Shown: positions 1 through 8,873 of the stretch, piece after piece
How positions within the stretch are numbered: the stretch's first letter is position 1
Layout of the letters: each line of letters begins with the position of its first letter
Assembly (NCBI RefSeq): GCF_000157895.3
Contig: NC_022663.1
Location: forward strand, 3,286,001 to 3,350,000
Length of the DNA: 64,000 nt
Source of the DNA: Mycobacterium kansasii ATCC 12478
Lineage (GTDB): Bacteria; Actinomycetota; Actinomycetes; Mycobacteriales; Mycobacteriaceae
Direction of reading: 5' to 3'
Made by a program: the position numbers and the translations under genes
Notes under the pieces: generated by a model
Seen by the model: only the letters and a program-made list of their open reading frames with translations
Databases searched by the model: none
Told to the model about the DNA's origin: nothing

Positions 1-1295
1 CGTCGGCCAACGATGCTGTGAACCACCAGCCCGGTCAAATAGATCACCGAACCGAACAACACGAACGCGGGCGCGTGCCCGTCAGCTGGAATCAACGCCG
101 CGGCAACGGTAACCGAGGCGATGAAGGAGACCCAGAACAACGCATCCTGCACGGCGAACACGTGCCCGCGTAACGCATCATCGACGTCTATCTGCATCGC
201 GGAGTCGGCGCACAGCTTGACCACCTGGCCGGCCACCCCCAGGAGGAATCCGCATGCCACCATGATCGGGATTACCAGGCCGGCGCCGGCGATTTCGATC
301 GTGGAGGCCGCGATCAGGGCCCCGTTGGCCGTCGCGTAGCGCCCCCACCGCCGGATCAAGACCGGGGTCAACACGTTGGCCAGGAATGCCCCGAGACCCG
401 TGGCGGCGAAGAACATCAGGGCGGTGCCGAACCCGACGACGTCCGCATCTTTCATGTGATGGACCAGCAGCAAGATCAACAGCGAGTTGATGCCGACCAC
501 CATCCGGTGTGCTGCCAAGCCGGACAGCGCAGCGGCAACCGTCGGTTGTTGCACAACGGTACGCACACCGTGTAGCCAGCCGGTGATCACTGCGTAGACG
601 ACCGACCCGTGGATCGCGCGCTTGGTGTCGTCCGGACCGAGTACCCGCGGGGCGAACCGCAGCGACAGCAGCAACGCAATCAGCACCGGGACAATGGCGG
701 TGAAAACGACCACGGCGGCGCCGTGATCGCCGCCGCCGGCCAGCCAGCGGGGCAACAGCATGAAGTTCGCGCCCAGGAAGGCCGCGACCGCACCTGACGC
801 GGTGGCGACCGAATTCATCGTGACCACCTGCTCGCGTGGCACCACATGGGGCAACGATGCGGATAAGCCCGATGCCACGAACCGGGCCAAACCATTGGCC
901 AGTAACGCCCCAATCAGCAGCAGCAGATCGCCGCCGCGAAACGCCAGGATCGCGCCGATCCCGGCGATGAAGGCTAGCCGGCCGATGCTGGCGCCGACGA
1001 GTACCAGTCGCCGGTCCCAACGATCCATCAATGCCCCGGCGAACGGACCGAGCAGCGAATACGGCAGAAACAACACCGCGAAAGCTCGTGCGATCGCCAT
1101 CGGGTCGGTGGCCCGGTCCGGATTGAACAGCAGTGCTCCCGCGAGTCCCGCCTGGAAGAGGCCGTCACCGAATTGACTCGCTATGCGAAGCTGCAGCAGT
1201 CGCCCGAAGTCGGGCAGCGCACGTATTGACCGCCACAGGGCGACCGGTGCGCTGGCTTGCGTCTGGCTGCGAATCACAAAACCCACTTCCACCAT
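1..1295 (-). CDS. MFS transporter, Rv0037c-like (C-terminus off window)
   Basis: The complementary strand is open from an ATG at 1295 to the left edge of the window, so the protein is at least 431 residues and its C-terminus is not seen. The start region reads LWRSIRALPDFGRLLQLRIA, followed by alternating hydrophobic helices and short basic loops such as LMDRWDRRLVLVG after the second helix, the loop 2-3 pattern of major facilitator proteins. It is divergent from the YqgE-like gene with about 108 bp between them, as for Rv0037c/Rv0038 in M. tuberculosis. The substrate cannot be told from sequence. Later in-frame GTG codons, for example near 1277, are alternative starts. Long open frames on both strands inside this interval are shadows. 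Confidence 0.85.
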   Translation of the reverse strand, partial: MVEVGFVIRSQTQASAPVALWRSIRALPDFGRLLQLRIASQFGDGLFQAGLAGALLFNPDRATDPMAIARAFAVLFLPYSLLGPFAGALMDRWDRRLVLVGASIGRLAFIAGIGAILAFRGGDLLLLIGALLANGLARFVASGLSASLPHVVPREQVVTMNSVATASGAVAAFLGANFMLLPRWLAGGGDHGAAVVVFTAIVPVLIALLLSLRFAPRVLGPDDTKRAIHGSVVYAVITGWLHGVRTVVQQPTVAAALSGLAAHRMVVGINSLLILLLVHHMKDADVVGFGTALMFFAATGLGAFLANVLTPVLIRRWGRYATANGALIAASTIEIAGAGLVIPIMVACGFLLGVAGQVVKLCADSAMQIDVDDALRGHVFAVQDALFWVSFIASVTVAAALIPADGHAPAFVLFGSVIYLTGLVVHSIVGR

Positions 1296-1403
1296 CGGGC
1301 GCAGGCAATGCTGGTTTCGCGCTGTGCCGACCCAATCACAGTACAAATATCTTTCGACCGTGCTTGTTTGGCCCGGCGATGCTGTGGTGAGTGCGATGAT
1401 GGT

Positions 1404-2012
1404 GTGGTGGCGCCGCAGGAAGATCCCGAGGACTACATGGCACCCGCCGCACAACGTGTGCGAGCGGGTACTTTGCTGTTGGCCAACACCGATCTGCTGG
1501 AGCCGACCTTTCGGCGCAGCGTGATCTACATCGTCGAGCACAACGAGGGCGGCACCTTGGGTGTGGTGCTCAACCGACCCAGCGAGACAGCGGTCTACAA
1601 CGTCTTGCCGCAGTGGGCCAAACTCGCTGCCAAACCCAAGACGATGTTCATCGGGGGCCCGGTCAAGCGCGACGCTGCCCTGTGCCTGGCCGTACTGCGG
1701 GTCGGTGCGGATCCGGACGGGGTGCCGGGTCTACGCCATGTTGCGGGCCGCATGGCGATGGTGGATCTGGACGCCGACCCCGACCTACTGGCGCCGGTGG
1801 TAGAAGGTGTGCGGATCTTCGCCGGGTACTCGGGCTGGACTATCGGTCAGCTCGAAGGCGAAATCGAACGTGATGACTGGATTGTGTTGTCGGCGTTGCC
1901 GTCTGACGTCTTGGTTCCGCCCAGAGCCGACCTGTGGGGGCAGGTCTTGCGGCGGCAGCCGTTACCGCTTTCGCTGCTGGCCACCCATCCGATCGACCTC
2001 AGCCGCAACTAA
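1404..2012 (+). CDS. YqgE/AlgH family protein, Rv0038-like
   Basis: A 202-residue cytosolic protein of the YqgE/AlgH (DUF179) family. The family signature is clear: AGTLLLANTDLLEPTFRRSV at the N-terminus, then HNEGGTLGVVLNRPS and a GGPV motif near residue 80. I chose the GTG at 1404 (protein VVAPQEDPEDY...) rather than the longer open frame because it gives the family length and matches the N-terminus I recall for Rv0038. The frame upstream of 1404 has no family similarity. The biochemical role of the family is not established; in other bacteria it has been linked to transcriptional regulation, which is weak evidence here. It is divergent from the MFS gene and convergent with the next gene. 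Confidence 0.93.
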   Translation: MVAPQEDPEDYMAPAAQRVRAGTLLLANTDLLEPTFRRSVIYIVEHNEGGTLGVVLNRPSETAVYNVLPQWAKLAAKPKTMFIGGPVKRDAALCLAVLRVGADPDGVPGLRHVAGRMAMVDLDADPDLLAPVVEGVRIFAGYSGWTIGQLEGEIERDDWIVLSALPSDVLVPPRADLWGQVLRRQPLPLSLLATHPIDLSRN

Positions 2013-2090
2013 GCCAAGACCAAGCACACTCGACTCCGCGGGCCCGCCAGCGGATGACATGTCAGGAAAACCGACGGCCCAATGCCGAAT

Positions 2091-2441
2091 TCATCGGCAC
2101 GACAACGTGCAGGCCGCGCAATCGCCGCCGCAATCAGCCGACTTGGGTGTGGCAGCGCCCCGGCGCAGCGCGTAGCGGGCGCTCTGCCATGAGCCGGTGG
2201 CCAGCGTGCCGAACGCGCCCGCAATACAAACGACCATCACCACCAAAGCCGTTGGCGCAGCCGCCACAAGTGCCACGACACCTCCGGCGGTCAGCATGAC
2301 CGCGGCCGCCAACTGAGTAGGTGCCATTGCGCGCAGCGCCAGCTCCGTCGGATCGGCGGTGCGGGTATGGAAGAGCGACCAGACCCCGAAGACGGCGGAA
2401 GCCACCGCCGCACACACGCACAGCACACCCGCAATCAGCAT
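2091..2441 (-). CDS. small membrane protein, Rv0039c-like
   Basis: About 116 residues starting MLIAGVLCVCAAVASAVFG. Three hydrophobic segments (about residues 1-20, 40-62 and 66-88) suggest a small integral membrane protein with a short hydrophilic C-terminus holding four cysteines (DCGGDCAACTLSC). The frame stays open 17 codons upstream, but the ATG at 2441 begins directly at the first membrane helix and gives the length I recall for Rv0039c. It lies between convergent yqgE and codirectional mtc28. No function is known. The C-terminal CxxxC/CxxC cluster could bind a metal or form disulfides; this is inference only. Confidence 0.8.
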   Translation of the reverse strand: MLIAGVLCVCAAVASAVFGVWSLFHTRTADPTELALRAMAPTQLAAAVMLTAGGVVALVAAAPTALVVMVVCIAGAFGTLATGSWQSARYALRRGAATPKSADCGGDCAACTLSCR

Positions 2442-2517
2442 GGGCTCACAATACGAGTTCGCCGGTGAATCCGCCCGACCCGATCCGCCCAACGCCGATC
2501 GGTCCGAGGCGCTGGAC

Positions 2518-3642
2518 TCAGCGCGACGGGACGGGTGTGAGGGTGACCAGCGGCGGCAGCGTGGTTGTCACCCCGGGCAGCGACGGTGATGCGGGGTTTA
2601 GGTGAGGTGCCGACGCCTGCGGGGCTGGGGCTGCCACCGGAGCCGAATGCGTCGCCTGAGCGGGAGCCTGGGGAGCGGGCGCGATCGCCGGGGCGGGAGC
2701 CTGGGGAGCGGGCGCGATCGCCGGGGCGGGAGCTTGGGGAGCGGGCGCGATCGCCGGGGTGGGAGCTTGGGGAGCGGGCGCGGTCGCTGCTCCCCTGTGC
2801 CCGGGCGCCTGACCGGTCGCCCCGGGAGGCGTCACCCGGAATCCGTTGACGATGGCGTCCGTGGCAGGCGCATCGGCAATCGCCTGCGAGGCCGCGGTGG
2901 TCACCGACAACGACACCAGGTACTTGTCAGCCCCCGAACTGGCAAGGACATGGCGGCGCGAGGTGTTTAGCGTCATGTCGTTCTCGCGGTACGTGCCCTC
3001 AATGATCGACGACGGGAAGCCGTTGAAGTCGGCCATGGATGAGTTGGTCGTCCGCCACGCCAGTAGCTTCTGGCTGTCGACGAAGCCGTGCGCGATGGCC
3101 TCCGCCGGGTCGAAGTCGCCGACCAGTTTGTAGACCACTACCTGCGCGTTGGACGTGTAGACGCTGTTACCGCCGACCCGGTCGGCGATCACCAGGAAGG
3201 CGTCGGGCACGTTGGGGTCGGGTACCGGAGTCCATCGAGGCGGCATCGGTAGGGTGACGTCGAGCGCCTTGAACCCCTGCGACCGCTGCGGCTCGAACTT
3301 GACCCCCTTGCCCTGGAGGAACTCTCGTAAGGTCCCGGTCACGGCGGGCGTGACCGCTGGCGGCGTCGGCGCCACGGCCGCCGGGGGTAGCGCGGACACC
3401 ACCGGGGCGGGTGCCGGCGCCTGTGCGGGAACCGGGGCGAATCTGTTGCTGACACCGCCGGGAACCGCGGTGAGGTTCTGGACGGGCGGCGCCGCCGGTT
3501 GCATCGGAACCGGCGCTGGAAGAGGCGGTTGGGGATACAGCGGTTCGGCCGATGCCTTCCCGCCCGCAACGAGTACGACGCCGACGAAACCGGCAGCCAT
3601 GCCCCCTGCGAAGACCCGCCAGGTACGCGCGATGTGGATCAT
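2518..3642 (-). CDS. mtc28: proline-rich secreted antigen (Mtc28 / LpqN family)
   Basis: A 374-residue exported protein. The N-terminus has a basic n-region, a hydrophobic stretch (AGGMAAGFVGVVLVAGG) and a likely Ala-x-Ala signal peptidase site before AEPLYPQPP. There is no lipobox cysteine. A Pro/Ala-rich linker (about residues 33-100) leads into a globular domain of the LpqN/Mtc28 type (about residues 103-275, PMPPRWTPVPDPNVPDAF onward). The C-terminus is a second Pro/Ala tail built from 11-residue repeats AIAPAPQAPAP. M. tuberculosis Rv0040c is the secreted 28-kDa proline-rich antigen, and this copy looks longer because of the repeat expansion. Position between Rv0039c-like and leuS agrees. 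Confidence 0.92.
   Translation of the reverse strand: MIHIARTWRVFAGGMAAGFVGVVLVAGGKASAEPLYPQPPLPAPVPMQPAAPPVQNLTAVPGGVSNRFAPVPAQAPAPAPVVSALPPAAVAPTPPAVTPAVTGTLREFLQGKGVKFEPQRSQGFKALDVTLPMPPRWTPVPDPNVPDAFLVIADRVGGNSVYTSNAQVVVYKLVGDFDPAEAIAHGFVDSQKLLAWRTTNSSMADFNGFPSSIIEGTYRENDMTLNTSRRHVLASSGADKYLVSLSVTTAASQAIADAPATDAIVNGFRVTPPGATGQAPGHRGAATAPAPQAPTPAIAPAPQAPAPAIAPAPQAPAPAIAPAPQAPAQATHSAPVAAPAPQASAPHLNPASPSLPGVTTTLPPLVTLTPVPSR
2660..2791. repeat. 33-bp tandem repeat in mtc28 (4 copies)
   Basis: Four head-to-tail 33-bp units start at 2660, 2693, 2726 and 2759. The first three are nearly identical and the fourth has decayed. Each unit encodes 11 residues (AIAPAPQAPAP) in the mtc28 frame, so copy number changes keep the frame. 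It is a candidate minisatellite (VNTR). Confidence 0.9.
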
Positions 3643-3837
3643 GTGCGTCGGTCCCTCCGAACTACTCGGGCGTCAATGCCCGTTATCGAGCTGAATTTAA
3701 CGAATTCTTAAAGGCGCCAATAGTGCCGAAATCGAGCTGGGATGAACCTCTGACCGGTGTGCAACGCAACCGAGACCAACCCGTGGCCGGCGGCTTGGCC
3801 GCCGGCCTCGAAGGGGCGTCCTTATACCCTGTTGGGC

Positions 3838-6765
3838 GTGACCGAATCGCCGACCACGACGCCGGGCAGCGCCTCCGGTGGCACGTCCAGTGTCAGGGAC
3901 GCGGAATCCGACGCGCCGCGGTACCGCTATACCGCAGAACTGGCGGCGGGGATAGAGCGGACCTGGCAGGACCGCTGGGCTCGCGAGGGGACGTTCAACG
4001 TGCCCAACCCGGTCGGATCATTGGCTGCCGCGGACGGTTCGCCGGTACCTGCGGACAAGCTCTTCGTCCAGGACATGTTTCCCTATCCCTCCGGCGAGGG
4101 ATTGCACGTCGGTCATCCGCTGGGCTACATCGCGACCGATGTCTTCGCGCGGTACCACCGGATGAAGGGCAATAACGTACTGCACGCATTGGGGTTCGAC
4201 TCCTTCGGGTTGCCCGCGGAGCAGTACGCCGTGCAAACCGGCACCCACCCGCGTACCCGGACCGAGGCCAACATCGTGAACTTCCGGCGGCAGCTGGGCC
4301 GGCTGGGTCTCGGCCACGACAGCCGTCGCAGCTTCTCGACCACCGACGTCGAGTTCTACAAGTGGACGCAATGGATCTTTCTGCAGATCTACAACGCGTG
4401 GTTCGACACCGCAGCCAACAAGGCCCGTCCGATTGCCGAGCTGTGTGCCGAATTCGATTCCGGTGCAAGAACTCTCGACGATGGGCGGGAGTGGGCCAGG
4501 TTGTCGGCGGGGGAACAGGCCGACGTCATCGACAGTTACCGACTGGTTTACCGGGCCGATTCGATGGTGAACTGGTGTCCGGGGCTGGGCACGGTGCTGG
4601 CCAACGAAGAGGTCACCGCCGACGGCCGCAGCGACCGGGGCAACTTCCCGGTGTTCCGCAAGCGGCTGCGGCAATGGATGATGCGCATCACCGCCTACGC
4701 CGACCGGTTGCTCGACGACCTCGACGTGCTGGACTGGCCGGAGCAGGTCAAGACCATGCAGCGCAACTGGATTGGTCGTTCGACGGGCGCGGCAGCGCTA
4801 TTTTCGGCGACTATTGCGACGGGTCGCCGGGCCGGTTCGCGAGTTGATATCGAGGTGTTCACCACCCGGCCCGACACCTTGTTCGGCGCGACATACCTGG
4901 TGCTGGCTCCCGAGCATGACCTGGTCGACGAGTTGGTCGCCGTCGCCTGGCCCGACGACGTCGACCCGTCGTGGACCTACGGCGCCGCCACACCCGTGGA
5001 CGCCGTCGCCGCCTACCGCCGTGCGATTGCGGCCAAGTCGGATCTGGAGCGTCAGGAAAGCCGCGACAAGACCGGCGTCTTCCTGGGTAGCTACGCGATC
5101 AACCCGGCCAACGGCGAACCGGTGCCGATCTTCATCGCCGACTATGTGCTGGCCGGGTACGGTACCGGGGCGATCATGGCGGTCCCGGGCCACGATCAGC
5201 GGGACTGGGACTTCGCCCGCGCGTTCGGCCTGCCGGTCGTGGAAGTCATTGCCGGCGGCGATATTTCGCAGTCCGCGCATACCGGCGACGGTGTCTTGGT
5301 GAACTCCGGCTACCTCGACGGGATGAACGTGAGCGACGCCAAACAGGCTATTACCGCGCGGCTGGAGTCCGAGGCCCGTGGCCGGGCCCGAATTGAATTC
5401 AAATTGCGGGATTGGCTTTTCGCGCGGCAACGGTATTGGGGTGAGCCCTTCCCGATCGTCTACGACAGCGACGGACGCCCGCATGCGCTCGACGACGCCG
5501 CGCTACCGGTGGAATTGCCAGAGGTGGCCGACCATTCACCGGTGCTGTTCGATCCCGACGACGCCGACAGCGAGCCGTCGCCGCCGCTGGCCAAGGCGAC
5601 CGAGTGGGTCCATGTGGAGCTCGACCTCGGTGACGGCCTCAAGCGGTACAGTCGTGACACCAACGTGATGCCGCAATGGGCCGGAAGCTCATGGTATGAG
5701 CTGCGCTACACCGATCCGCATAATTCAGAGCGGTTCTGCGCCAGGGAAAATGAGGCGTACTGGATGGGCCCGCGGCCGGGCGAACACGGCCCGGAGGACC
5801 CCGGCGGCGTCGACTTGTACGTCGGTGGCGCCGAGCACGCGGTGCTGCATCTGCTGTATTCGCGGTTCTGGCACAAGGTCTTGTACGACCTGGGTCACGT
5901 GAGCTCAAGGGAGCCCTATCGCAAGCTCATCAATCAGGGCTACATTCAGGCCTTCGCCTACACCGACGCGCGCGGATCGTACGTGCCGGCAGATCAAGTG
6001 GTCGAACGCGACGGGCGCTTCTTCTACCCGGATTCCGGCGGCGAGACGGAGGTCTTCCAGGAATTCGGCAAAATCGGTAAGAGCCTGAAGAATTCGATAT
6101 CACCCGACGAGATCTGCGACGCATACGGCGCGGACACGTTGCGGGTGTACGAGATGTCGATGGGCCCGCTGGAAGCGTCGCGTCCGTGGGCCACCAAGGA
6201 CGTCGTCGGAGCTCACCGCTTTCTGCAACGAGTGTGGCGGCTGGTGGTCGAGGAGGACACCGGCGAGACGCGGGTGGTCGACGGGACGGAATTGGACACC
6301 GACACGCTGCGGGCACTGCACCGCACGATCGCGGGTGTGTCCGAAGACTATGCGGCACTCCGTAATAACACCGCGGCCGCCAAACTCATCGAATACACCA
6401 ACCACCTCACCAAAGAGCATCGGGACGCGGTGCCGCACGCGGCGGTCGAGCCATTGGTGTTGATGCTGGCTCCGTTGGCTCCGCATCTGGCTGAGGAGCT
6501 GTGGCTGCGGCTGGGCCACGCCGTCTCGTTAGCGCACGGTCCCTTCCCCGAGGCAGATCCGGCATACCTTGTCGACGAGACCGTCGAATACCCGGTGCAG
6601 GTCAACGGCAAAGTGCGTGGCCGGATCGTGGTGGGCGCCGAGGCGGACAACCAGGCGGTCGAAGCCGCCGCGCTGGCCGACGAAAAGGTGCAGGCGTTCC
6701 TGGGCGGAGCCACGCCCCGCAAGGTGATCGTGGTTCCGGGCCGGCTGATCAACCTGGTGGTCTGA
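3838..6765 (+). CDS. leuS: leucyl-tRNA synthetase
   Basis: Class Ia aminoacyl-tRNA synthetase that charges tRNA-Leu in the cytosol. The HIGH signature is HVGH at residues 90-93 within FPYPSGEGLHVGHPLG, and the KMSKS signature is KIGKS at 745-749. The CP1 editing domain lies between them (TTRPDTLFGATYLVLAPEHD). The C-terminus has the anticodon-binding and terminal domains ending VNGKVRGRIVV...RLINLVV. I start at the GTG at 3838 (VTESPTTTPGSAS), which gives 975 residues, close to the M. tuberculosis enzyme. The open frame extends 27 codons upstream without similarity. It is followed by a convergent SDR gene after about 90 bp. Confidence 0.98.
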   Translation: MTESPTTTPGSASGGTSSVRDAESDAPRYRYTAELAAGIERTWQDRWAREGTFNVPNPVGSLAAADGSPVPADKLFVQDMFPYPSGEGLHVGHPLGYIATDVFARYHRMKGNNVLHALGFDSFGLPAEQYAVQTGTHPRTRTEANIVNFRRQLGRLGLGHDSRRSFSTTDVEFYKWTQWIFLQIYNAWFDTAANKARPIAELCAEFDSGARTLDDGREWARLSAGEQADVIDSYRLVYRADSMVNWCPGLGTVLANEEVTADGRSDRGNFPVFRKRLRQWMMRITAYADRLLDDLDVLDWPEQVKTMQRNWIGRSTGAAALFSATIATGRRAGSRVDIEVFTTRPDTLFGATYLVLAPEHDLVDELVAVAWPDDVDPSWTYGAATPVDAVAAYRRAIAAKSDLERQESRDKTGVFLGSYAINPANGEPVPIFIADYVLAGYGTGAIMAVPGHDQRDWDFARAFGLPVVEVIAGGDISQSAHTGDGVLVNSGYLDGMNVSDAKQAITARLESEARGRARIEFKLRDWLFARQRYWGEPFPIVYDSDGRPHALDDAALPVELPEVADHSPVLFDPDDADSEPSPPLAKATEWVHVELDLGDGLKRYSRDTNVMPQWAGSSWYELRYTDPHNSERFCARENEAYWMGPRPGEHGPEDPGGVDLYVGGAEHAVLHLLYSRFWHKVLYDLGHVSSREPYRKLINQGYIQAFAYTDARGSYVPADQVVERDGRFFYPDSGGETEVFQEFGKIGKSLKNSISPDEICDAYGADTLRVYEMSMGPLEASRPWATKDVVGAHRFLQRVWRLVVEEDTGETRVVDGTELDTDTLRALHRTIAGVSEDYAALRNNTAAAKLIEYTNHLTKEHRDAVPHAAVEPLVLMLAPLAPHLAEELWLRLGHAVSLAHGPFPEADPAYLVDETVEYPVQVNGKVRGRIVVGAEADNQAVEAAALADEKVQAFLGGATPRKVIVVPGRLINLVV

Positions 6766-6835
6766 ATCCCCCGACGAATGCGAATTGGCCGACGCGACAC
6801 ACGCCGAAAACCCGTAGCGTGGTGCACACTCGGCG

Positions 6836-6860
6836 GCTAGCGCTAGCAAGCGAAGCTAGC
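6836..6860. terminator. GCTAGC palindrome cluster between convergent leuS and SDR
   Basis: GCTAGC occurs three times: a perfect 12-bp palindrome GCTAGCGCTAGC at 6836-6847 and a third copy at 6855-6860. The second and third copies can pair around an AAGCGAA loop. The site sits where leuS and the convergent SDR gene meet and overlaps the last codons of the SDR gene. It may act as a bidirectional hairpin terminator. No U-tract follows, which is usual in mycobacteria. Confidence 0.4.
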
Positions 6861-7521
6861 GGGGCCGGACGACCACTTCGTGGACATGACCATCGGGCGG
6901 GGTGGCTACCACGTTTGCGACCACCGCGGCGACGGTTTCGGCCCGCAGGAACCTGGTGGGATCGTAGTTGCCGCCTTCGAACTCGACCAGTTCGCGCTGC
7001 ATATCGGTGTCGGTGCGGCCGGGGAAGATCGTCGTCACCCGTAGGTCCGGCTCGTCGGCGCGCAACGATTCGGCGAAGGCCCGCAAGGCGAACTTGCTGG
7101 CCGAGTAGGACGCCATACCCGGCGAAACATTGCGCCCGGCACCAGAATTGATGAATATCACCTGACCACGGGTTTGCCGTAATGCCGGCAACAGCGCCAG
7201 CGTAAGTGCGACCGCGCCAAAGACGTTCACGGCAAAGGTGGCGCGCCACTCATCGACGTGCGAATCAGCGACATGGCCGGGGATCGACAACCCGGCGTTG
7301 TGCACCAGCACGTCGAGTTCATCGACCACTTCGCAACTGGCCTCGATCGTGCTGTCATCGGCCAGCTCGATCGGAAAAGTGGTGGCGCCCAACCGTTCCG
7401 CGATGGCGTCGAGACGCTCGGAGGGCCGGCCGGCCAGCAGCAGGGTGTGTGTCGGTGCCAAGGCGGTGGCAATCGCCGAGCCGATGCCGCGGCTGGCGCC
7501 GGTGATGAGTGCAGTGGGCAT
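6856..7521 (-). CDS. short-chain dehydrogenase/reductase
   Basis: A 221-residue classical-type SDR. The N-terminal nucleotide-binding motif is TGASRGIG (residues 7-14), NAG appears in VHNAGLS, the active-site serine is in FINSGAG, and the catalytic YxxxK is in YSASKFALRAFAESL. The arginine in AGRPSER after strand 2 suggests NADP preference. The protein is short for the family, with little C-terminal substrate loop (ends VHEVVVRPR). It is convergent with leuS and lies just downstream, on the same strand, of the MarR gene. M. tuberculosis has no SDR at this position as far as I recall. Substrate unknown. Confidence 0.93.
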   Translation of the reverse strand: MPTALITGASRGIGSAIATALAPTHTLLLAGRPSERLDAIAERLGATTFPIELADDSTIEASCEVVDELDVLVHNAGLSIPGHVADSHVDEWRATFAVNVFGAVALTLALLPALRQTRGQVIFINSGAGRNVSPGMASYSASKFALRAFAESLRADEPDLRVTTIFPGRTDTDMQRELVEFEGGNYDPTRFLRAETVAAVVANVVATPPDGHVHEVVVRPR

Positions 7522-7562
7522 GACTTCGAGCGGCTACCAATCAGCTTGGCGGTCAGTTGTTT

Positions 7563-8063
7563 TCACGCCTGCTTGCGGGCAGCATCGTCCGCGGTGGCAG
7601 TGGCCGGCTCCCCGCTGGCCAGGCGTTCCAGCGGCGCCAGCGCGTTCGTCAGCGTGTCGAGGTCGGAGTGGGGGAGCTGGCTGAGCATCGCGGCGAGGGC
7701 GGCATGCCGGTTGGCCAGTGACTCGGCGTGCACCGCCCGCCCCTGCGGCGTGATGTCGACCAGTACGGCCCGCAGGTCTGACGGGTCGCGGGAACGCTTC
7801 ACCAGCCCGATCTTTTCCAGCCGGCGGATGGCCACCGTGGTGGTGGGGGTCCGCACCCGTTCGTGTGCGGCCAGGTCCGTCATCCTGATGGGACCCCGAT
7901 CGAGCAAGGTGACCAGAATCGACAGCTGCGCCAGCGTCAACTCACCGGCAACCGCGCCGTTGGGATCCCCGCGGCGCAAGATCGAGAACAGCTTGGACAG
8001 TGCGCGGTGCAAACCCTCCGCCAATTCCGTCACCTCAGGTGCGATGGATTCGCTGTCCGCCAT
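7563..8063 (-). CDS. MarR family transcriptional regulator, Rv0042c-like
   Basis: A 166-residue winged-helix regulator. The N-terminal dimerisation helix (residues 8-35) is followed by the MarR DNA-binding region: LTLAQLSILVTLLDRGPIRM, recognition helix around ERVRTPTTTVAIRRLEKIGL, and the wing with the conserved DPSDLRAVLVDITPQGR. The second half returns to dimerisation helices. In M. tuberculosis Rv0042c lies directly after leuS. Here an SDR gene sits between them on the same strand, 41 bp away, and may be controlled by or cotranscribed with it. Ligand unknown. Confidence 0.93.
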   Translation of the reverse strand: MADSESIAPEVTELAEGLHRALSKLFSILRRGDPNGAVAGELTLAQLSILVTLLDRGPIRMTDLAAHERVRTPTTTVAIRRLEKIGLVKRSRDPSDLRAVLVDITPQGRAVHAESLANRHAALAAMLSQLPHSDLDTLTNALAPLERLASGEPATATADDAARKQA

Positions 8064-8126
8064 AAGTCGGCAGTCTAACCCGACATGGCGATCGCTGAAG
8101 ACCTGTGTGGTGACTGTCAGCGGCGC

Positions 8127-8873
8127 CTAAAGCACCTGGGCCAGGAACCGCTGCAGTCGATCCGTCTGTGCAGCCTCGAAGATCTGCTCCGGGGGACCGG
8201 CTTCCACGACCTTGCCGTGATCCATGAAGACGACCGCATCCGATGTCGAGCGGGCGAAGCCCATTTCGTGGGTGACGACCACCATCGTCATCCCGTCGGC
8301 GCCGAGGTCGGCGATTAGTGCCAGGATGTCCTTGACCATTTCGGGATCCAGCGCAGAGGTCGCCTCGTCGAAGAACATCACCTGTGGTGCCATAGCCAGC
8401 GCGCGTGCAATCGCAACGCGTTGCTGTTGGCCGCCTGACAGCATGCCGGGGCGGGCATCGGCCTTGTGTTTCAGGCCAACTCGCTCCAAGTGACCCAGCG
8501 CCATATCCCGGGCCGCGTCGCCGGACAACCCACGCAACCTGCGCGGTGCCAGAGCCACGTTGGCGAGCACGCTGCGGTGCGGGAAGAGGTTGAAGTGCTG
8601 GAACACCATGCCGATCCGCTGGCGCAGTTCGTTGGGGTTGTCCCGCAACACCGATCGGCCGTCGAGAAGGATGTCGCCGCTGTCCGGCTCGTGCAACCGG
8701 TTGAGGGTGCGAAGCAACGTCGACTTGCCCGAGCCCGATGGGCCGATCACCGCCGCGGTGGTGCCTGCGGGAACGTCGAGATCGACGCCGCGCAGCACGG
8801 CGTTACCACCCAGCGCCTGGTGAATATCCCTGGCCGCCAACGAAACCGGGGCCCGGCGGGCGTCGCCCGTCAC
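8127..8873 (-). CDS. polar amino acid ABC transporter ATPase (GlnQ type)
   Basis: A 248-residue ABC ATPase. It shows Walker A GPSGSGKST, Q-loop VFQHFNLFPH, signature LSGGQQQR, Walker B VMFFDEATSALD and the switch histidine in VVVTHEMGFAR. The sequence pattern (LRTLNRLHEPDSGDILLDG, DPEMVKDILALIADL) is typical of the polar amino acid uptake (PAAT/GlnQ) group. Its start overlaps the stop of the upstream fused binding protein-permease by 4 bp (8870-8873), so the two are translationally coupled and form one importer. No homologous pair is at this place in M. tuberculosis by my recollection. Confidence 0.95.
   Translation of the reverse strand: MTGDARRAPVSLAARDIHQALGGNAVLRGVDLDVPAGTTAAVIGPSGSGKSTLLRTLNRLHEPDSGDILLDGRSVLRDNPNELRQRIGMVFQHFNLFPHRSVLANVALAPRRLRGLSGDAARDMALGHLERVGLKHKADARPGMLSGGQQQRVAIARALAMAPQVMFFDEATSALDPEMVKDILALIADLGADGMTMVVVTHEMGFARSTSDAVVFMDHGKVVEAGPPEQIFEAAQTDRLQRFLAQVL

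Noticed and set aside
3757..3837. 27-codon N-terminal extension of leuS
   Set aside because: No similarity to LeuRS; the GTG at 3838 gives the expected VTESP start.
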